A stretch of DNA of 64,000 bases from Verrucomicrobiota bacterium (GTDB taxonomy: Bacteria; Verrucomicrobiota; Verrucomicrobiia; Opitutales; Opitutaceae): contig CAUJJL010000069.1 in the NCBI GenBank assembly GCA_963205455.1, positions 29,914 through 93,913 of the forward strand, given 5' to 3'. The notes beneath the pieces were generated by a model that was not told the DNA's origin, did not search any database, and worked only from the letters and a program-made list of their open reading frames with translations. This document shows positions 27,509 through 37,181 of the stretch, piece by piece. Both the position numbers and the translations under genes were made by a program. Within the stretch, counting starts at the first letter, position 1, and each line of letters starts with the position of its first letter.

Positions 27509-27530
27509 GGCAGCAGGCACGCTTGCTGCC
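27509..27530. terminator. Hairpin between convergent fecR and the propeller-protein gene
   Basis: GGCAGCA and TGCTGCC form a perfect 7-bp stem with an 8-base loop in the 56-bp gap between convergent genes. On the minus strand it is followed by TCTTTGG, a weak T-rich run. A bidirectional terminator is plausible from position. Confidence 0.45.
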
Positions 27531-27537
27531 GATCAAA

Positions 27538-28767
27538 TCAGGGATCGAATGTCTGCACAAACAATCCGAATCCCCTACCCGGAGCATCCTCCGCGTAGAA
27601 CAATTTGATCTGGCCCTTGTAGGTCACAAATTTCGGAACCTGGCCATGTTTCAGGTCGAGATTGCGGTGCCCCAGTGGCGAAATCGCGCACGGTTCACTC
27701 CAGCTCTCACGGGCAGCCGAGTAATGCATCAACCGCCCGCGAAGAGGTTCGATGTCACCCGTATTCTGCCAGTTCCCTCGTACGATCCATAGATCGCCGT
27801 TTGGCCGCAAAAGCAGATCGGTACCAATCTCCCACTCTTCATCGACCTTGTGGACGAGATCCATTTCAGACCGGTCGCGGCGATTGTTGAAGTATGCCCA
27901 GTAGCGGGGAATGCGCCCTTCCGCAATGAAGCCGGACACGTGGAGAACGCCTTCGCGATCGATAGCTCCCGACAGCGCAAAATCGGACGCCATTCCGCGA
28001 TAAAGATGCACCCATGAACTCCAGGTGCCGTCGCGTGCACGCGAAAAGTGCGTGACTCGCCAAACTTTCAACCAGCTCGCAATCAACAAATGAACATCCC
28101 CCTTCGGATCCACGATCAACTCCCCGTGCAGCCCTCCGCCCTCGGCGCCGTCACGCCCATAGTTAAACTCCTGCGGCGGCTCAAACTGGGACGCACCCTG
28201 AGGCAGCCGACGATATGCACACCGGGACAAAGCCCGCCAGTTCTTCGGATCGTGCACGATCTTCCACGCAATAATGTGGACGTGACCGTCGCCGTCGACC
28301 GCAATCCGTGGGGCCATATGCTTGAACTTGTCCGGAACCGCGGGACCAAAGATATCCGTCGCAGGCTCCCATCCGTTTGGTCCGCGCCGACGATAGTGAA
28401 CTGCCTCGCCTGTTGCAGGCTTTGAGTTACCCACGGCATACGCCAAATGCAGTGTCCCCGAGGCATCGACTGCAAGTCGGGGCGAAATGCCTTCGCCAAT
28501 CCTTTCGGGCTCCGACCATGACGCGGAGCCATCCTGCTTTGTAAGATAGTACAATCCCGCACCGTTCCGGAAAACCATGTGGATGACCTGGTTCTTTTCG
28601 TCTGCCACGACATCGAAGTCCGGATGGGATCCGAACGGAATTTCCACCGCACCAATGCGCTCTACGGACGCTGGCCGCGGTGATTCAACTGTTCCTGGAA
28701 CGGCTCCTGCCCCAAGGGTACCAATGCCCAATGTCAGGAGGGCGAGCCCGATTGATTTGCTTCGCAT
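27538..28767 (-). CDS. Exported protein with repeated propeller-like (BNR/sialidase-like) segments
   Basis: This 409-residue protein starts with a signal peptide (MRSKSIGLALLTLGIGTLGAGA). It contains repeated blocks of the type 'PRLAVDASGTLHLAYAVG', 'PRIAVDGDGHVHIIAWK' and 'GELIVDPKGDVHLLIAS' (with similar later ones), each a D-x-x-G-x-(L/V)-H-(L/I) strand motif. That spacing is typical of BNR or sialidase-like beta-propellers. No catalytic residues can be assigned. Its location beside a TonB receptor/FecIR set suggests a role in polysaccharide or glycoconjugate processing, but that is inference. Confidence 0.65.
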   Translation of the reverse strand: MRSKSIGLALLTLGIGTLGAGAVPGTVESPRPASVERIGAVEIPFGSHPDFDVVADEKNQVIHMVFRNGAGLYYLTKQDGSASWSEPERIGEGISPRLAVDASGTLHLAYAVGNSKPATGEAVHYRRRGPNGWEPATDIFGPAVPDKFKHMAPRIAVDGDGHVHIIAWKIVHDPKNWRALSRCAYRRLPQGASQFEPPQEFNYGRDGAEGGGLHGELIVDPKGDVHLLIASWLKVWRVTHFSRARDGTWSSWVHLYRGMASDFALSGAIDREGVLHVSGFIAEGRIPRYWAYFNNRRDRSEMDLVHKVDEEWEIGTDLLLRPNGDLWIVRGNWQNTGDIEPLRGRLMHYSAARESWSEPCAISPLGHRNLDLKHGQVPKFVTYKGQIKLFYAEDAPGRGFGLFVQTFDP

Positions 28768-28886
28768 GGGAATTTTTCGCGATAGCGAGCAAGAGTGCAT
28801 CTGAAGAAAAATCAACCCTACCTGATTTTGGGAGTGAAATTGCTCCGCAAATCGCCACTCATCTCCCACTCGGACACTCACAGCGG

Positions 28887-28900
28887 GCCGCCATTGCGGC
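28887..28900. terminator. Short GC-rich hairpin downstream of yraN
   Basis: GCCGC and GCGGC pair around CATT, immediately after the end of yraN on the minus strand. No T-tract follows. This is weak evidence for a terminator; the remainder of the gap up to the next gene is AT-richer and may carry that gene's promoter. Confidence 0.25.
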
Positions 28901-28924
28901 GGTTTGCTCAATCAGGCTACTTAT

Positions 28925-29365
28925 TTAGCGGCGGTAGTAGCGCCTGAAAAGCGGGACGTTTTCGAAATGGGAGATGGTTGCGGTACGCTGGCCTCCATTT
29001 CCCGCAGTCACCTCGACGACATCGAAACGGAAGTGGGATGGGCGCTCGGATGGACGGAGGCTGCGAAGGTAGGCATCGCAGGCTCGTTTCAAGACGGCAC
29101 GTTTTCGGCGATTGATGGCATGGTAGCCGGAAACCAGCGCCTGTGCGCTCCGAGTCTTCACCTCCAGAAAAACCAGCACAGCCCCGTCCATCGCGACGAG
29201 GTCGAGTTCATCCCGACGGTCGCCCGGACTGCGCCAGTTGCGCGCAACGATCCTGAAGCCGCGCTCGCGCTCCAACCACTCCGCGGCAGCTCGCTCGCCC
29301 CACGCGCCTGTCGGCAGCGGTGTTTCAATTCCCAGAAGCTGGCGGATTCCCGTCCAAAGGTCCAT
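28925..29365 (-). CDS. yraN: UPF0102 (YraN family) nuclease-like protein
   Basis: This 146-residue protein matches the YraN/UPF0102 family: GAWGERAAAEWLERERGFRIVARNWR, then the restriction-endonuclease-like core ELDLVAMDGAVLVFLEVKTRS, with the D...E-x-K metal-binding pattern intact. The cellular role of the family is not established; a Holliday-junction-resolvase-like fold is known for it. It lies 61 bp downstream of smc on the same strand and may be co-transcribed with it. Confidence 0.87.
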   Translation of the reverse strand: MDLWTGIRQLLGIETPLPTGAWGERAAAEWLERERGFRIVARNWRSPGDRRDELDLVAMDGAVLVFLEVKTRSAQALVSGYHAINRRKRAVLKRACDAYLRSLRPSERPSHFRFDVVEVTAGNGGQRTATISHFENVPLFRRYYRR

Positions 29366-29426
29366 GCCGCCTCACCTCGTTTCTTCTCCAGTTCGCCGTG
29401 TCGGAAGCCTCTTGCGCGCGGAAACG

Positions 29427-32400
29427 TTACGCGCCTACCTCCGCGGGCGTGTCCACGTTCGCACGGGATCCGCGCACCGCATCGGCAATCGTCACGGGAT
29501 TGGCCTCGGGCTCGCCCACGAGGTGATTGAACCGCATCGAGACCGTCTTCGACACGCCGCGCTCCTCCATCGTGACCCCGTAGATGGCCTGCGCCGCCGA
29601 AACCGTGCGCTTGTTGTGCGTTATGATGATGAACTGGGACTCGTTCACGAACTTCTTCAGCAGATCCGTGAACCGCCCGATGTTCGACTCATCGAGTGGG
29701 GCGTCGAGTTCGTCGAGCAGACAGAAGGGCGACGGCTTCACCATGTAGAGCGCAAAGAGCAGTGCGACCGCAGTCAGGGTTTTCTGCCCACCCGAAAGAA
29801 GCGTGATGCTCTTGAGTTTCGTGCCCGGCGGCTGGGCGGTGATTTCGATGCCGCTCTCAAGGATGTCCTCTGTCTGGATGAGTTCGAGATTGGCCACGCC
29901 TCCTCCGAACAGGGTCTGGAAGGTATACGCGAAGTTCTTCTTGATCTGCTCGAAAGTGACCGAGAACTGCTTCTGCGAAGTCTGGTTGATCTCGTCGATC
30001 ATCGCGAGCAGCGACGCCTTGGAGTTCGTCAGATCGTCGTTCTGCGTCTTGAGAAAATCGTAGCGCTGCTTGAGTTCGGAGTATTCTTCGATCGCAACAA
30101 GATTGACGGCTCCCATGGACGATAGGCGCTGCCGGAGTCCCTCGATCTCCGTCTTGACCGCTGTCCAGTCGACAGTGGTCTCCAGCGACTTCAAATCCTC
30201 GTCCGTCGGATCCGGCCTGGGACCCTTCTTCCTCCGGCGTTTCACCGGCGCGGGTGCAGGGGTTGCGACTGAGGCATCACCCTCCGAAGACCCGGAGGCG
30301 CCATCTGGCGCCGGGGCGCTGCCTTCATCCTCATCCTCGTCGAGATCGAGCTGCTTGAGGTCCGGTGGATCGTCCTCCGAGCGCCAGAGCAGCGCGCGCC
30401 AGTCGTAGCTGCCCACACGCACCTGGAATTCCCGTTGCACGTCCTCCTCGATGAAGGACGCCCTCTGACGGCTTTCAGCGAGCTTGATTTCGCAGCGGTT
30501 GAGTTCGGCCTGAGCGCGATCCGCCTCGTTTCGAATCTCAAACTGGCCGGACTCCACGCCACCGATCGACTGCTCGATCGCGACCAGTTCCACGCGGATC
30601 TGTTCGACCTGCTGCTGGGCAACAACCAGCGTCTCCGCCAATTGTCCCGCACGCGCCTTCTGGCGCGCACTCTCCTGATCGAGTTCGGAAACCTGACCCG
30701 TCCAGACCTCGATCTCCTGCTGACGCTGGACCAGCAGTTCGGAAAGCTGGCTGCTGCGTCGCTCCATGTCGGCAAGGCCCCGGTCCAGCACCTCCACGCG
30801 CTGACGGCGTTCGGCGAGTTCAAGACGGGCCTGCGCGAGCGATTCGCGTTTAACATCCCGGCCCGTGCGCAACTCGACGATCTTCACCTCCAACGCGGAA
30901 ATGCGTTCGCGCTGGGCCTCCGCGGAGGCGTTTGCCTCGGTCAGACCGAGCCTGGCCTTTTCAAAACGGGCGTCCGCCTCATGGCGCGCCTGTTCGAGTG
31001 CGGAAACCTCGTGCTCGAGACGCGAGAGACGATTGCCAAGGTCTTCACACGCCTTCGCAGCGCCGCGCTGCTCCTGCTGCACGGCCGCCACGCTCTGTGT
31101 CACCAGCAGCATGTCCTGCCGCGCCTGCTCCAACCGCGCCTCACTCAACGTCAGCCGTGCCTGCAGCGCCTCGATCGCCTGCCTCTGGTTGTCGTGTTGA
31201 AGCTGGTCATCCGCGAGCGCCTTGGCGGTCTCGCGCAGATCGACCTCGCGCTGCATGATGCTGTTCGACGATTTCTTGCGATGTCCCCCATAAACAAGGC
31301 CGCGTTGATCGACCAGATTTCCCGACGGCGTCGCCACCGCAAGAAATGAAAAGCCCGGATTCGCCTTCCAGAATTCCAGGAAGGCATGGATATCATCCGC
31401 CACGTAGCAGGCCTCGAGCAAGGCGAGTACGGGATGATTTCCATCGACGCTGCCGAGCGCCTCGCGCGCTGACATCAAACCCGGGGGAAGCGGAGGTCCT
31501 CCCGCCTCCCGCGACCCTGCAACCTCGGCCACACGAAGTACCACTGCTCCGATCTGCTCCCCTTCCAACTGCGCGAGGATGCGTTGCGCGGTCCCGATCT
31601 CCGCAACCGCTATTGCCTCGACCGCCGATCCCAGCAGTGCCTCGACCGCCTTGGAATGCTCGGGCTTCACCTCGAGCCCCTGCATGATGGGCGTGGCCTT
31701 CGCCCCCGCGAGCGCGCCGTCAAGCCGCCCCTGAAGCACTGCCTTGGCGCCTTCGCCAAATCCTTCCAGTTTTTCCTGAAGCTGCTGCAGAAGCTTCAGC
31801 CGCGCGCTGCGCTGGGCGAGGCCACGATCGATCTCCTGGAGTTTCCGCTGAGCCTCGCGAAACTCCTTCGTCAGATCGGAAATTTCCTGCTGCGCGTCAT
31901 TCACCTCCTGGTGCGCGCGCGACTTTTCAACCATTGCCTCCTCGACCCGCGCCTCCACCTCGGCAAGGGCAGCCGCCGCCGCGCTCTGCTGGGCACGCAT
32001 GCCTTCGATTTCCTGAGCCATCGCATCGTGACGCTGCGCGCTGGTCTTCTGGTCGACTTCGTAACTGGTTGTGTCTGTCCGCAGGCGGGCAACCGTGCTT
32101 TCATGCTGAAGGAGCTGAAACTTTGCCTGCTGGAGCTCCTGCTCGTGCTTGGACAATTCGCCCTCGACAATCGCAAGGTCACGGTTGCGCTGCTGGAAAA
32201 CGTCGTCCGAGCTTCCAAGAAGGGTGAGCTGCATCTGCTTGTCGCTCGCCCCCGAATCGACCTGCGTCGCCAGTTCGCGCAACTGCATTTCGAGTTCACC
32301 GAGGTTGTCCTGCGATGACTCCAGCCGGTCGAGCAAACCGGTGCGCTTGATCTGGGCGAGATTCGCCTGATTTTCAGCCTGCTCCTTTTCGGAGCGAAGA

Positions 32401-33275
32401 TCGTAGGTCGCCTGCTGCGCCTCCTGCACACGCTGGTTGAGACGCGAACGTTCCACCCGCTTCTCCTCGAGCGCGGACTGGCGCTGCTGCAACTCGACGC
32501 GACGCGTCTCGGCCGCGGCCCGCAGCGAAACCACCTGCGTCTCGAGTCCGCTCAAGGCCGCCGTGACCTCGCCGTGCTGGTGACCCGCCTGAGCAAGGGC
32601 AAGGTGTCGCAACCGGTAGCTGAGCCGCTTGTACCGCAGCGCCTTTGACGCCTGCCTCCGCAACGAACCGATCTGCCGTGACACCTCGCCAATCACGTCC
32701 GCCACGCGTGCCAGATTCTGGTCGGTCAACGCCAGCTTCTGCATCGCCTCCCGGCGCTGCGACTTGTACTTGGTGATGCCCGCCGCCTCCTCGAAAACCG
32801 CGCGGCGCTCCTCGGGCTTTGACGACAGGATCTGGTCGATCTGGCCCTGCGCCATGATCGAGTAGGAGGTCCGGCCGATGCCGGTATCCATAAAAAGTTT
32901 CTGGATGTCCTTCAGGCGGCAGGCCTGCCCATTGAAGAAATACTCGCCCTGGCCATCGCGATGCACGCGACGCATGATCTCGATCTCATGAAATTCGCTG
33001 CCGAGCTGCTTCTCGCAGTCAGTCAGGAGCAACGACACCTCGCACAACTGCGCGGGTTTGCGCGTATCGGCACCCTCGAAAATGACATCCTGCATCCTGC
33101 CGCCGCGCAAAGCCTTGGCGCTTTGTTCGCCGAGGACCCAGCGGATCGCGTCCGCGATATTGGACTTGCCGCAGCCATTGGGACCCACGACGGCGGTGAC
33201 GCCCGGTTCGAAACGAAGCGTGGTTGGATCCGCGAATGACTTGAACCCATGAAGCTTGAGGGCCTTGAGATGCAT
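29427..33275 (-). CDS. smc: Chromosome segregation ATPase SMC with an extra linker in the C-terminal arm
   Basis: This 1282-residue SMC protein organises and segregates the chromosome with ScpAB. It has the N-terminal head starting MHLKALKLHGFKSFADPT with Walker A GPNGCGKSN, a long coiled coil, a hinge (about residues 500-680), a second coiled coil, and the C-terminal head with signature LLSGGQKTLTAVALLFA and Walker B CLLDELDAPLDESN near residue 1160-1200. It is ~100 residues longer than common bacterial SMCs. Much of the excess is a low-complexity segment (about 965-1040) rich in Asp/Glu, Ala/Pro and a KRRRKK patch, inserted before the conserved MGAVNLVAIEEY region of the arm. Confidence 0.95.
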   Translation of the reverse strand: MHLKALKLHGFKSFADPTTLRFEPGVTAVVGPNGCGKSNIADAIRWVLGEQSAKALRGGRMQDVIFEGADTRKPAQLCEVSLLLTDCEKQLGSEFHEIEIMRRVHRDGQGEYFFNGQACRLKDIQKLFMDTGIGRTSYSIMAQGQIDQILSSKPEERRAVFEEAAGITKYKSQRREAMQKLALTDQNLARVADVIGEVSRQIGSLRRQASKALRYKRLSYRLRHLALAQAGHQHGEVTAALSGLETQVVSLRAAAETRRVELQQRQSALEEKRVERSRLNQRVQEAQQATYDLRSEKEQAENQANLAQIKRTGLLDRLESSQDNLGELEMQLRELATQVDSGASDKQMQLTLLGSSDDVFQQRNRDLAIVEGELSKHEQELQQAKFQLLQHESTVARLRTDTTSYEVDQKTSAQRHDAMAQEIEGMRAQQSAAAAALAEVEARVEEAMVEKSRAHQEVNDAQQEISDLTKEFREAQRKLQEIDRGLAQRSARLKLLQQLQEKLEGFGEGAKAVLQGRLDGALAGAKATPIMQGLEVKPEHSKAVEALLGSAVEAIAVAEIGTAQRILAQLEGEQIGAVVLRVAEVAGSREAGGPPLPPGLMSAREALGSVDGNHPVLALLEACYVADDIHAFLEFWKANPGFSFLAVATPSGNLVDQRGLVYGGHRKKSSNSIMQREVDLRETAKALADDQLQHDNQRQAIEALQARLTLSEARLEQARQDMLLVTQSVAAVQQEQRGAAKACEDLGNRLSRLEHEVSALEQARHEADARFEKARLGLTEANASAEAQRERISALEVKIVELRTGRDVKRESLAQARLELAERRQRVEVLDRGLADMERRSSQLSELLVQRQQEIEVWTGQVSELDQESARQKARAGQLAETLVVAQQQVEQIRVELVAIEQSIGGVESGQFEIRNEADRAQAELNRCEIKLAESRQRASFIEEDVQREFQVRVGSYDWRALLWRSEDDPPDLKQLDLDEDEDEGSAPAPDGASGSSEGDASVATPAPAPVKRRRKKGPRPDPTDEDLKSLETTVDWTAVKTEIEGLRQRLSSMGAVNLVAIEEYSELKQRYDFLKTQNDDLTNSKASLLAMIDEINQTSQKQFSVTFEQIKKNFAYTFQTLFGGGVANLELIQTEDILESGIEITAQPPGTKLKSITLLSGGQKTLTAVALLFALYMVKPSPFCLLDELDAPLDESNIGRFTDLLKKFVNESQFIIITHNKRTVSAAQAIYGVTMEERGVSKTVSMRFNHLVGEPEANPVTIADAVRGSRANVDTPAEVGA

Positions 33276-33318
33276 GAAAGAGCGTTCGATTCAGACGGTG
33301 GGAAGGGACCGCGCAAAG

Positions 33319-33355
33319 GAAAAATGAGCCCTGCCCCGGGCGATCTGCAGGGCTC
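33319..33355 (-). terminator. Rho-independent terminator of the glycolate-oxidase-type gene
   Basis: Read on the minus strand, GAGCCCTGC and GCAGGGCTC form a perfect 9-bp GC-rich stem with a 12-base loop, followed by A and then five T residues. It lies between the end of the flavoprotein gene and the smc start, so it should stop flavoprotein transcription before smc. It is the clearest intrinsic terminator I saw in the window. Confidence 0.78.
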
Positions 33356-33378
33356 GCGGCCAACTCCTTCTGCCCGGT

Positions 33379-34809
33379 TTATTTGTGATCCCACGGAAGC
33401 CGTACCTTCACCCGCGGATGTTCCCAAACCTTGAAAATTTCGAACATCTTGCCCGGGTTGAGGATGCCCTTCGGGTCCAAGGCCTCCTTGACCGCACGCA
33501 TCGCCTTGATCTGGGCGGGCGAGTGCTGAAACGCCAGAAAGGGCGTCTTGGCCAGGCCGATGCCATGTTCGCCGGAAATCGCACCGCCGAGCTTCACCAC
33601 CGCCTTCATCAATTGGCCGACGGCACGCTCCGCCCGCAGGTATTCGGCACGGTTTTCCGCATGGTACATGATGTTCACATGGAGGTTTCCGTCCGCCAGG
33701 TGACCAAACGTGGGTATCGGCAGGCCGGACGAACGCCTCAGTTTCTCAAGAAACCGCGCAAACGCTTCGTAACTTCGCATCGGGACGACGATATCCTCAT
33801 TCAGCTTGGAGTCGCCAAGTTCGAACATCGCTCCTGAACACCGGCGCCGAACCTCCCAAAGCTCCTCCGCCTGCGCTCGATTTTCAGCCTCCTTGTGGGC
33901 GAGCGCGTGACGCCGCGCCCAGGCGAGCACCGTCGACCGGGTGTCCTCCACCTCGCTGGAGGTTCCCGCGAGTTCAAGCAGGATGACCGGCCTGCCCGCC
34001 TGCCCTTCGAAAACCGTCCGGCCGGTCGCGCCTTCCGCGCAGGCCACGCTGAACCGGTCGAGAAACTCACAGATCGCCGGCTGCACGCGCTGCGCAAACA
34101 GGTCCTTGATCGCGCGGAGCGCCTTGACCTCGTCAGGGAACGCCGTGAGGAGGGTCCATCGCGCCCCTGGCAACGGGATGAGTTTGAGTGTTGCCTCCGT
34201 CACAACCCCCAAGAGCCCTTCGCTGCCTATCCAGAGGTCGCGGAGATTGAACCCCGCCGAAAATTTCTTGGTGTCGCGCCCCCACTCCACCGCCTCACCG
34301 GTCGGAAGGAAACCTTTCAGCGCCAGGACAAAATCACGGGTAACTCCGTACTTGCCGCCGTGCATGCCTCCGGCATTGCAGGCGATGTTTCCACCAATGG
34401 TGCAATAGGCCTTCGAGGCCGGGTCAGGCGGGTAGAACCAGCCCTGCTCCTCAACACGGCGATGCAGTTCCGCCACGATAACGCCGGCCTGCGCCTGCGC
34501 AATGCCTGCAACCGGGTCCACCTTCAGTTTCTTCCACCCCGACAAATCAAGCACCCAGCCCTTTCTCAAAGGTGAAGCCGACCCCGTCAGCGAAGAGCCT
34601 CCCCCACGCACGGTCACCGGCATGCCGGTCTCGTTCGCGAGGGCGAGCACGGCGGCAATGTCGCGATCGCTTCGCGGCTTGATGACCGCATCCGGCAGGA
34701 ACGAAAGCTTGCTTCCGTCGAAAGACGCACGAAAACGGGCCTCGTCGCCCGTGTTCACACGGGTGCCCAAGCGCTGAATCAATCTGCGGGTGGCTCTGTC
34801 AAGTGGCAT
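33379..34809 (-). CDS. FAD-linked oxidase, glycolate oxidase GlcD / D-lactate dehydrogenase type
   Basis: This 476-residue flavoprotein has the N-terminal PCMH FAD-binding domain (VTVRGGGSSLTGSASP, then GGNIACNAGGMHGGKYGVTRDFVL) and the C-terminal FAD-oxidase domain ending with the conserved HLADGNLHVNIM and GEHGIGLAKTPFL segments. Enzymes of this type oxidise D-2-hydroxy acids such as glycolate or D-lactate. No GlcE/GlcF partner is adjacent, which fits a single-subunit D-lactate dehydrogenase or 2-hydroxyglutarate dehydrogenase. I chose MPLDRATRRL as start; MACGLKVRV, nine residues earlier, is an alternative. Confidence 0.85.
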   Translation of the reverse strand: MPLDRATRRLIQRLGTRVNTGDEARFRASFDGSKLSFLPDAVIKPRSDRDIAAVLALANETGMPVTVRGGGSSLTGSASPLRKGWVLDLSGWKKLKVDPVAGIAQAQAGVIVAELHRRVEEQGWFYPPDPASKAYCTIGGNIACNAGGMHGGKYGVTRDFVLALKGFLPTGEAVEWGRDTKKFSAGFNLRDLWIGSEGLLGVVTEATLKLIPLPGARWTLLTAFPDEVKALRAIKDLFAQRVQPAICEFLDRFSVACAEGATGRTVFEGQAGRPVILLELAGTSSEVEDTRSTVLAWARRHALAHKEAENRAQAEELWEVRRRCSGAMFELGDSKLNEDIVVPMRSYEAFARFLEKLRRSSGLPIPTFGHLADGNLHVNIMYHAENRAEYLRAERAVGQLMKAVVKLGGAISGEHGIGLAKTPFLAFQHSPAQIKAMRAVKEALDPKGILNPGKMFEIFKVWEHPRVKVRLPWDHK

Positions 34810-35070
34810 GACCCTGACCTTCAATCCGCATGCCATCCTTGGCCAGACAGAATGCAGGATCCGTGAAGAATCCTGAGGCACCAACTTTAACGGCAGGGAT
34901 CGCCCGGGGACTGTCGTGCTACCCTCGCATGCACCACCCAATTGCCGACCTTCCGGTCCGATTTACCGGTCACCGCACACGGGCAACTGGGAGATTGCCG
35001 GAAAGGTGAACGTTCGCCATCACTGGGCTTTCAAGATTCCTGCCCCCTTCCTCTGCTCACACTCCCTCCC

Positions 35071-36030
35071 ATGACTCGCGTCCTTCTGACGACCACCTCC
35101 TTTCAGGACACCCCTGGCATCCATCACGACATGCTGGCGAAAGCTGGATTCGACGTCGTTCGCGAACGCGGCCCGCTGCCGGAAAAGCGCATGCTTGAGC
35201 TGGCCGGGCAATTCGATGCCTACCTGTGCGGTGACGATGCCCTCACGCGTGCCGTCATCCAGAAGTCGCTTCCGCGTCTCCGGGTGATTTCCAAGTACGG
35301 AATCGGCCTGGACAAGATCGACGTGGCAGCCGCCACCGACCTGAAGGTTCCCGTCCTGTTCACCCCCGGGGTCAATCACACCACGGTCGCCGAACACTGC
35401 TTCGCGCTCATGCTCGCCGCCGTGCGCAATCTTGTGGTCGAGGCCAACCATGTCGCCGCCGGCCGCTGGACGCGCATCACCGGAAACGAGATCTGCGGAA
35501 AGACGCTCGCGATCATCGGTTTTGGTCGCATCGGCAAGGAGGTCGCCGTGCGCGCCCGCGCCTTCGGCCTGAAGCTGATCGGCTATGGCAATTACTGGGA
35601 CGAAGATTTTGCGCGCTGGTATGACATCCAGCGTGTCGACACGATCGACGACGCCCTCCGCCAGGCCGACATCGTTTCCCTGCACACCAAGCTGACGCCC
35701 CAGACTCGCCACCTGCTGAACGCAAAGAACCTTCCCCTCCTGCGCAAGGACGCCGTCATCGTGAACTGTGCGCGCGGCGAAATCATCGAACTCTCCGCGC
35801 TGGTCGCCGCGCTCAAGTCAAAACACCTGCTCGCCTATGCGGCCGATGTGCTCGACCAGGAGCCGCCGCCCGCGGACCATCCGCTGCTCGGTCTGCCCAA
35901 TGTCATTCTTACCCCTCACATCGGCTCGCGCACCCATGAGAGCGTCCAGCGTCAGGCATCCTGTGCCGTCGAAAACCTGACACGTTTCCTCGCCGGCAGG
36001 AAGCCGATTGCCCAGGCCAACCTGCTCTGA
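35071..36030 (+). CDS. D-2-hydroxyacid dehydrogenase (SerA/GhrB-like)
   Basis: This 319-residue NAD(P)-dependent enzyme has the GFGRIGKEVAVRARAFG Rossmann motif near residue 152 and the catalytic Arg in VNCARGEI, a Glu in the DVLDQEPP region and His in ILTPHIGSRTHE. It belongs to the phosphoglycerate/glyoxylate-hydroxypyruvate reductase family and lacks the C-terminal ACT or ASB domains of longer SerA proteins. It is the first gene of a three-gene set with an Ldh-family reductase and KDG kinase, which suggests sugar-acid catabolism over serine synthesis. The 261-bp gap before it diverges from the flavoprotein gene and shows no clear operator. Confidence 0.85.
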   Translation: MTRVLLTTTSFQDTPGIHHDMLAKAGFDVVRERGPLPEKRMLELAGQFDAYLCGDDALTRAVIQKSLPRLRVISKYGIGLDKIDVAAATDLKVPVLFTPGVNHTTVAEHCFALMLAAVRNLVVEANHVAAGRWTRITGNEICGKTLAIIGFGRIGKEVAVRARAFGLKLIGYGNYWDEDFARWYDIQRVDTIDDALRQADIVSLHTKLTPQTRHLLNAKNLPLLRKDAVIVNCARGEIIELSALVAALKSKHLLAYAADVLDQEPPPADHPLLGLPNVILTPHIGSRTHESVQRQASCAVENLTRFLAGRKPIAQANLL

Positions 36031-36060
36031 GTAGTCTCAGCCCGATTCTTTTCCCTTTCC

Positions 36061-37149
36061 ATGGAAACCTTTCACATCGTCCCCGAATCGCGTCACAACT
36101 CGCTTGTCGCCGCCGCCTACATGCATCGTGGCTACGATGCCGAAGAGGCAGCCGAAGGCGCGCGCTTCTGTGCCGAGGCCTCGCGTCACGGCATCCGCAC
36201 GCACAATGCGCTCAAGGCGCTGCATCTCGACCACCTGTTTGGATCGGGATCCAAGGGCTGCGTTCCGCGCGCGAAAATCGAGGAAAAGCCGTCGCGTTTT
36301 CCCGCCGCCAAGATCTGGAATGCGAACCGCAAACTCGGTCAATCCACGGCCTACCGCGCGATGGAGGCCGCCATCAAGCTCGCCGACACCTACGGCGTCG
36401 GCACGGTCTCGGTCGATAATGGTTTTCACTACCTCTGGGGCGGCGGCTACGTGATGGATGCCGCCCGCCGCGGATACATCGCCTACACCAACTGCACCGC
36501 GGCACTCGCCGAGGTCGTTCCATTCGGAGGCAAGTTTCCAACGCTCGGGACAAATCCCCATTCCTGGGGCTTCCCGACAACGAAGGAAGTGGGCTTCCCG
36601 ATCGTCATCGACTGGGCGACGTCCGTGGTTGCCATGGGACGCGTCCAGCAGCTCAAGCGCGAGGGCAAGACGCTGCCGCCGCTCGCCGCGGTCGACAAGG
36701 ACGGGAATCCCACGACGGACCCGAACCAGGCCGTATCGTTGCTGCCCTTTGGCGCCCACAAGGGCTATGGACTCGCGCTCATCAATGAAATCGTCGCCGG
36801 CTACATCGGAGGTTCGTTGCCAACCCTGCGCAATCGCTGGGCGGAGGATGGCGAGAAGCACACCTGCGCGTTCTTTTTCCAGGTGATCCACCCCGACGCA
36901 CTCAATGCCGGTGATTTTGCGAAGAAACGTTCGCAATCCGATAACCTCCGCGCCGTCATCGCCGATGTGCTCGGACACGGCAACGAGAAATGCATGCTGC
37001 CCGGCCAGGTCGAGGCGGAGTTCGCCAAACGCGTCGCGTCCGCCGGCGGGCTGCTTTTCAGCGCCGCTGAGATCCAGGATTTCGATGCGCTCGCGCGCGA
37101 ATGCGGTCAGCCCCGCTGGTCGATTGCCGAGTTTCCGGTCGCCTCCTGA
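36061..37149 (+). CDS. Ldh-family (malate/L-lactate/YiaK-type) oxidoreductase
   Basis: This 362-residue protein belongs to the NAD(P)-dependent Ldh family that includes L-malate, ureidoglycolate and 2,3-diketo-L-gulonate reductases. Matching segments are the early RGYDAEEAAEGARFCAEASRHGIRTHN, then HYLWGGGYVMDAARRGYIAY, GTNPHSWGFPT and LLPFGAHKGYGLALINEIVAG. It lies 30 bp after the hydroxyacid dehydrogenase gene and 32 bp before KDG kinase, so the three are likely one transcript. The substrate is probably a keto or hydroxy sugar acid, but this is inferred from neighbours. Confidence 0.85.
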   Translation: METFHIVPESRHNSLVAAAYMHRGYDAEEAAEGARFCAEASRHGIRTHNALKALHLDHLFGSGSKGCVPRAKIEEKPSRFPAAKIWNANRKLGQSTAYRAMEAAIKLADTYGVGTVSVDNGFHYLWGGGYVMDAARRGYIAYTNCTAALAEVVPFGGKFPTLGTNPHSWGFPTTKEVGFPIVIDWATSVVAMGRVQQLKREGKTLPPLAAVDKDGNPTTDPNQAVSLLPFGAHKGYGLALINEIVAGYIGGSLPTLRNRWAEDGEKHTCAFFFQVIHPDALNAGDFAKKRSQSDNLRAVIADVLGHGNEKCMLPGQVEAEFAKRVASAGGLLFSAAEIQDFDALARECGQPRWSIAEFPVAS

Positions 37150-37181
37150 ATCGCCTCCCACCCTCTCACTCCCTCGCTACC

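Noticed and set aside
36037..37161. A 374-residue minus-strand frame antisense to the Ldh-family gene
   Set aside because: The Ldh protein is conserved end to end and the antisense frame has no motif.
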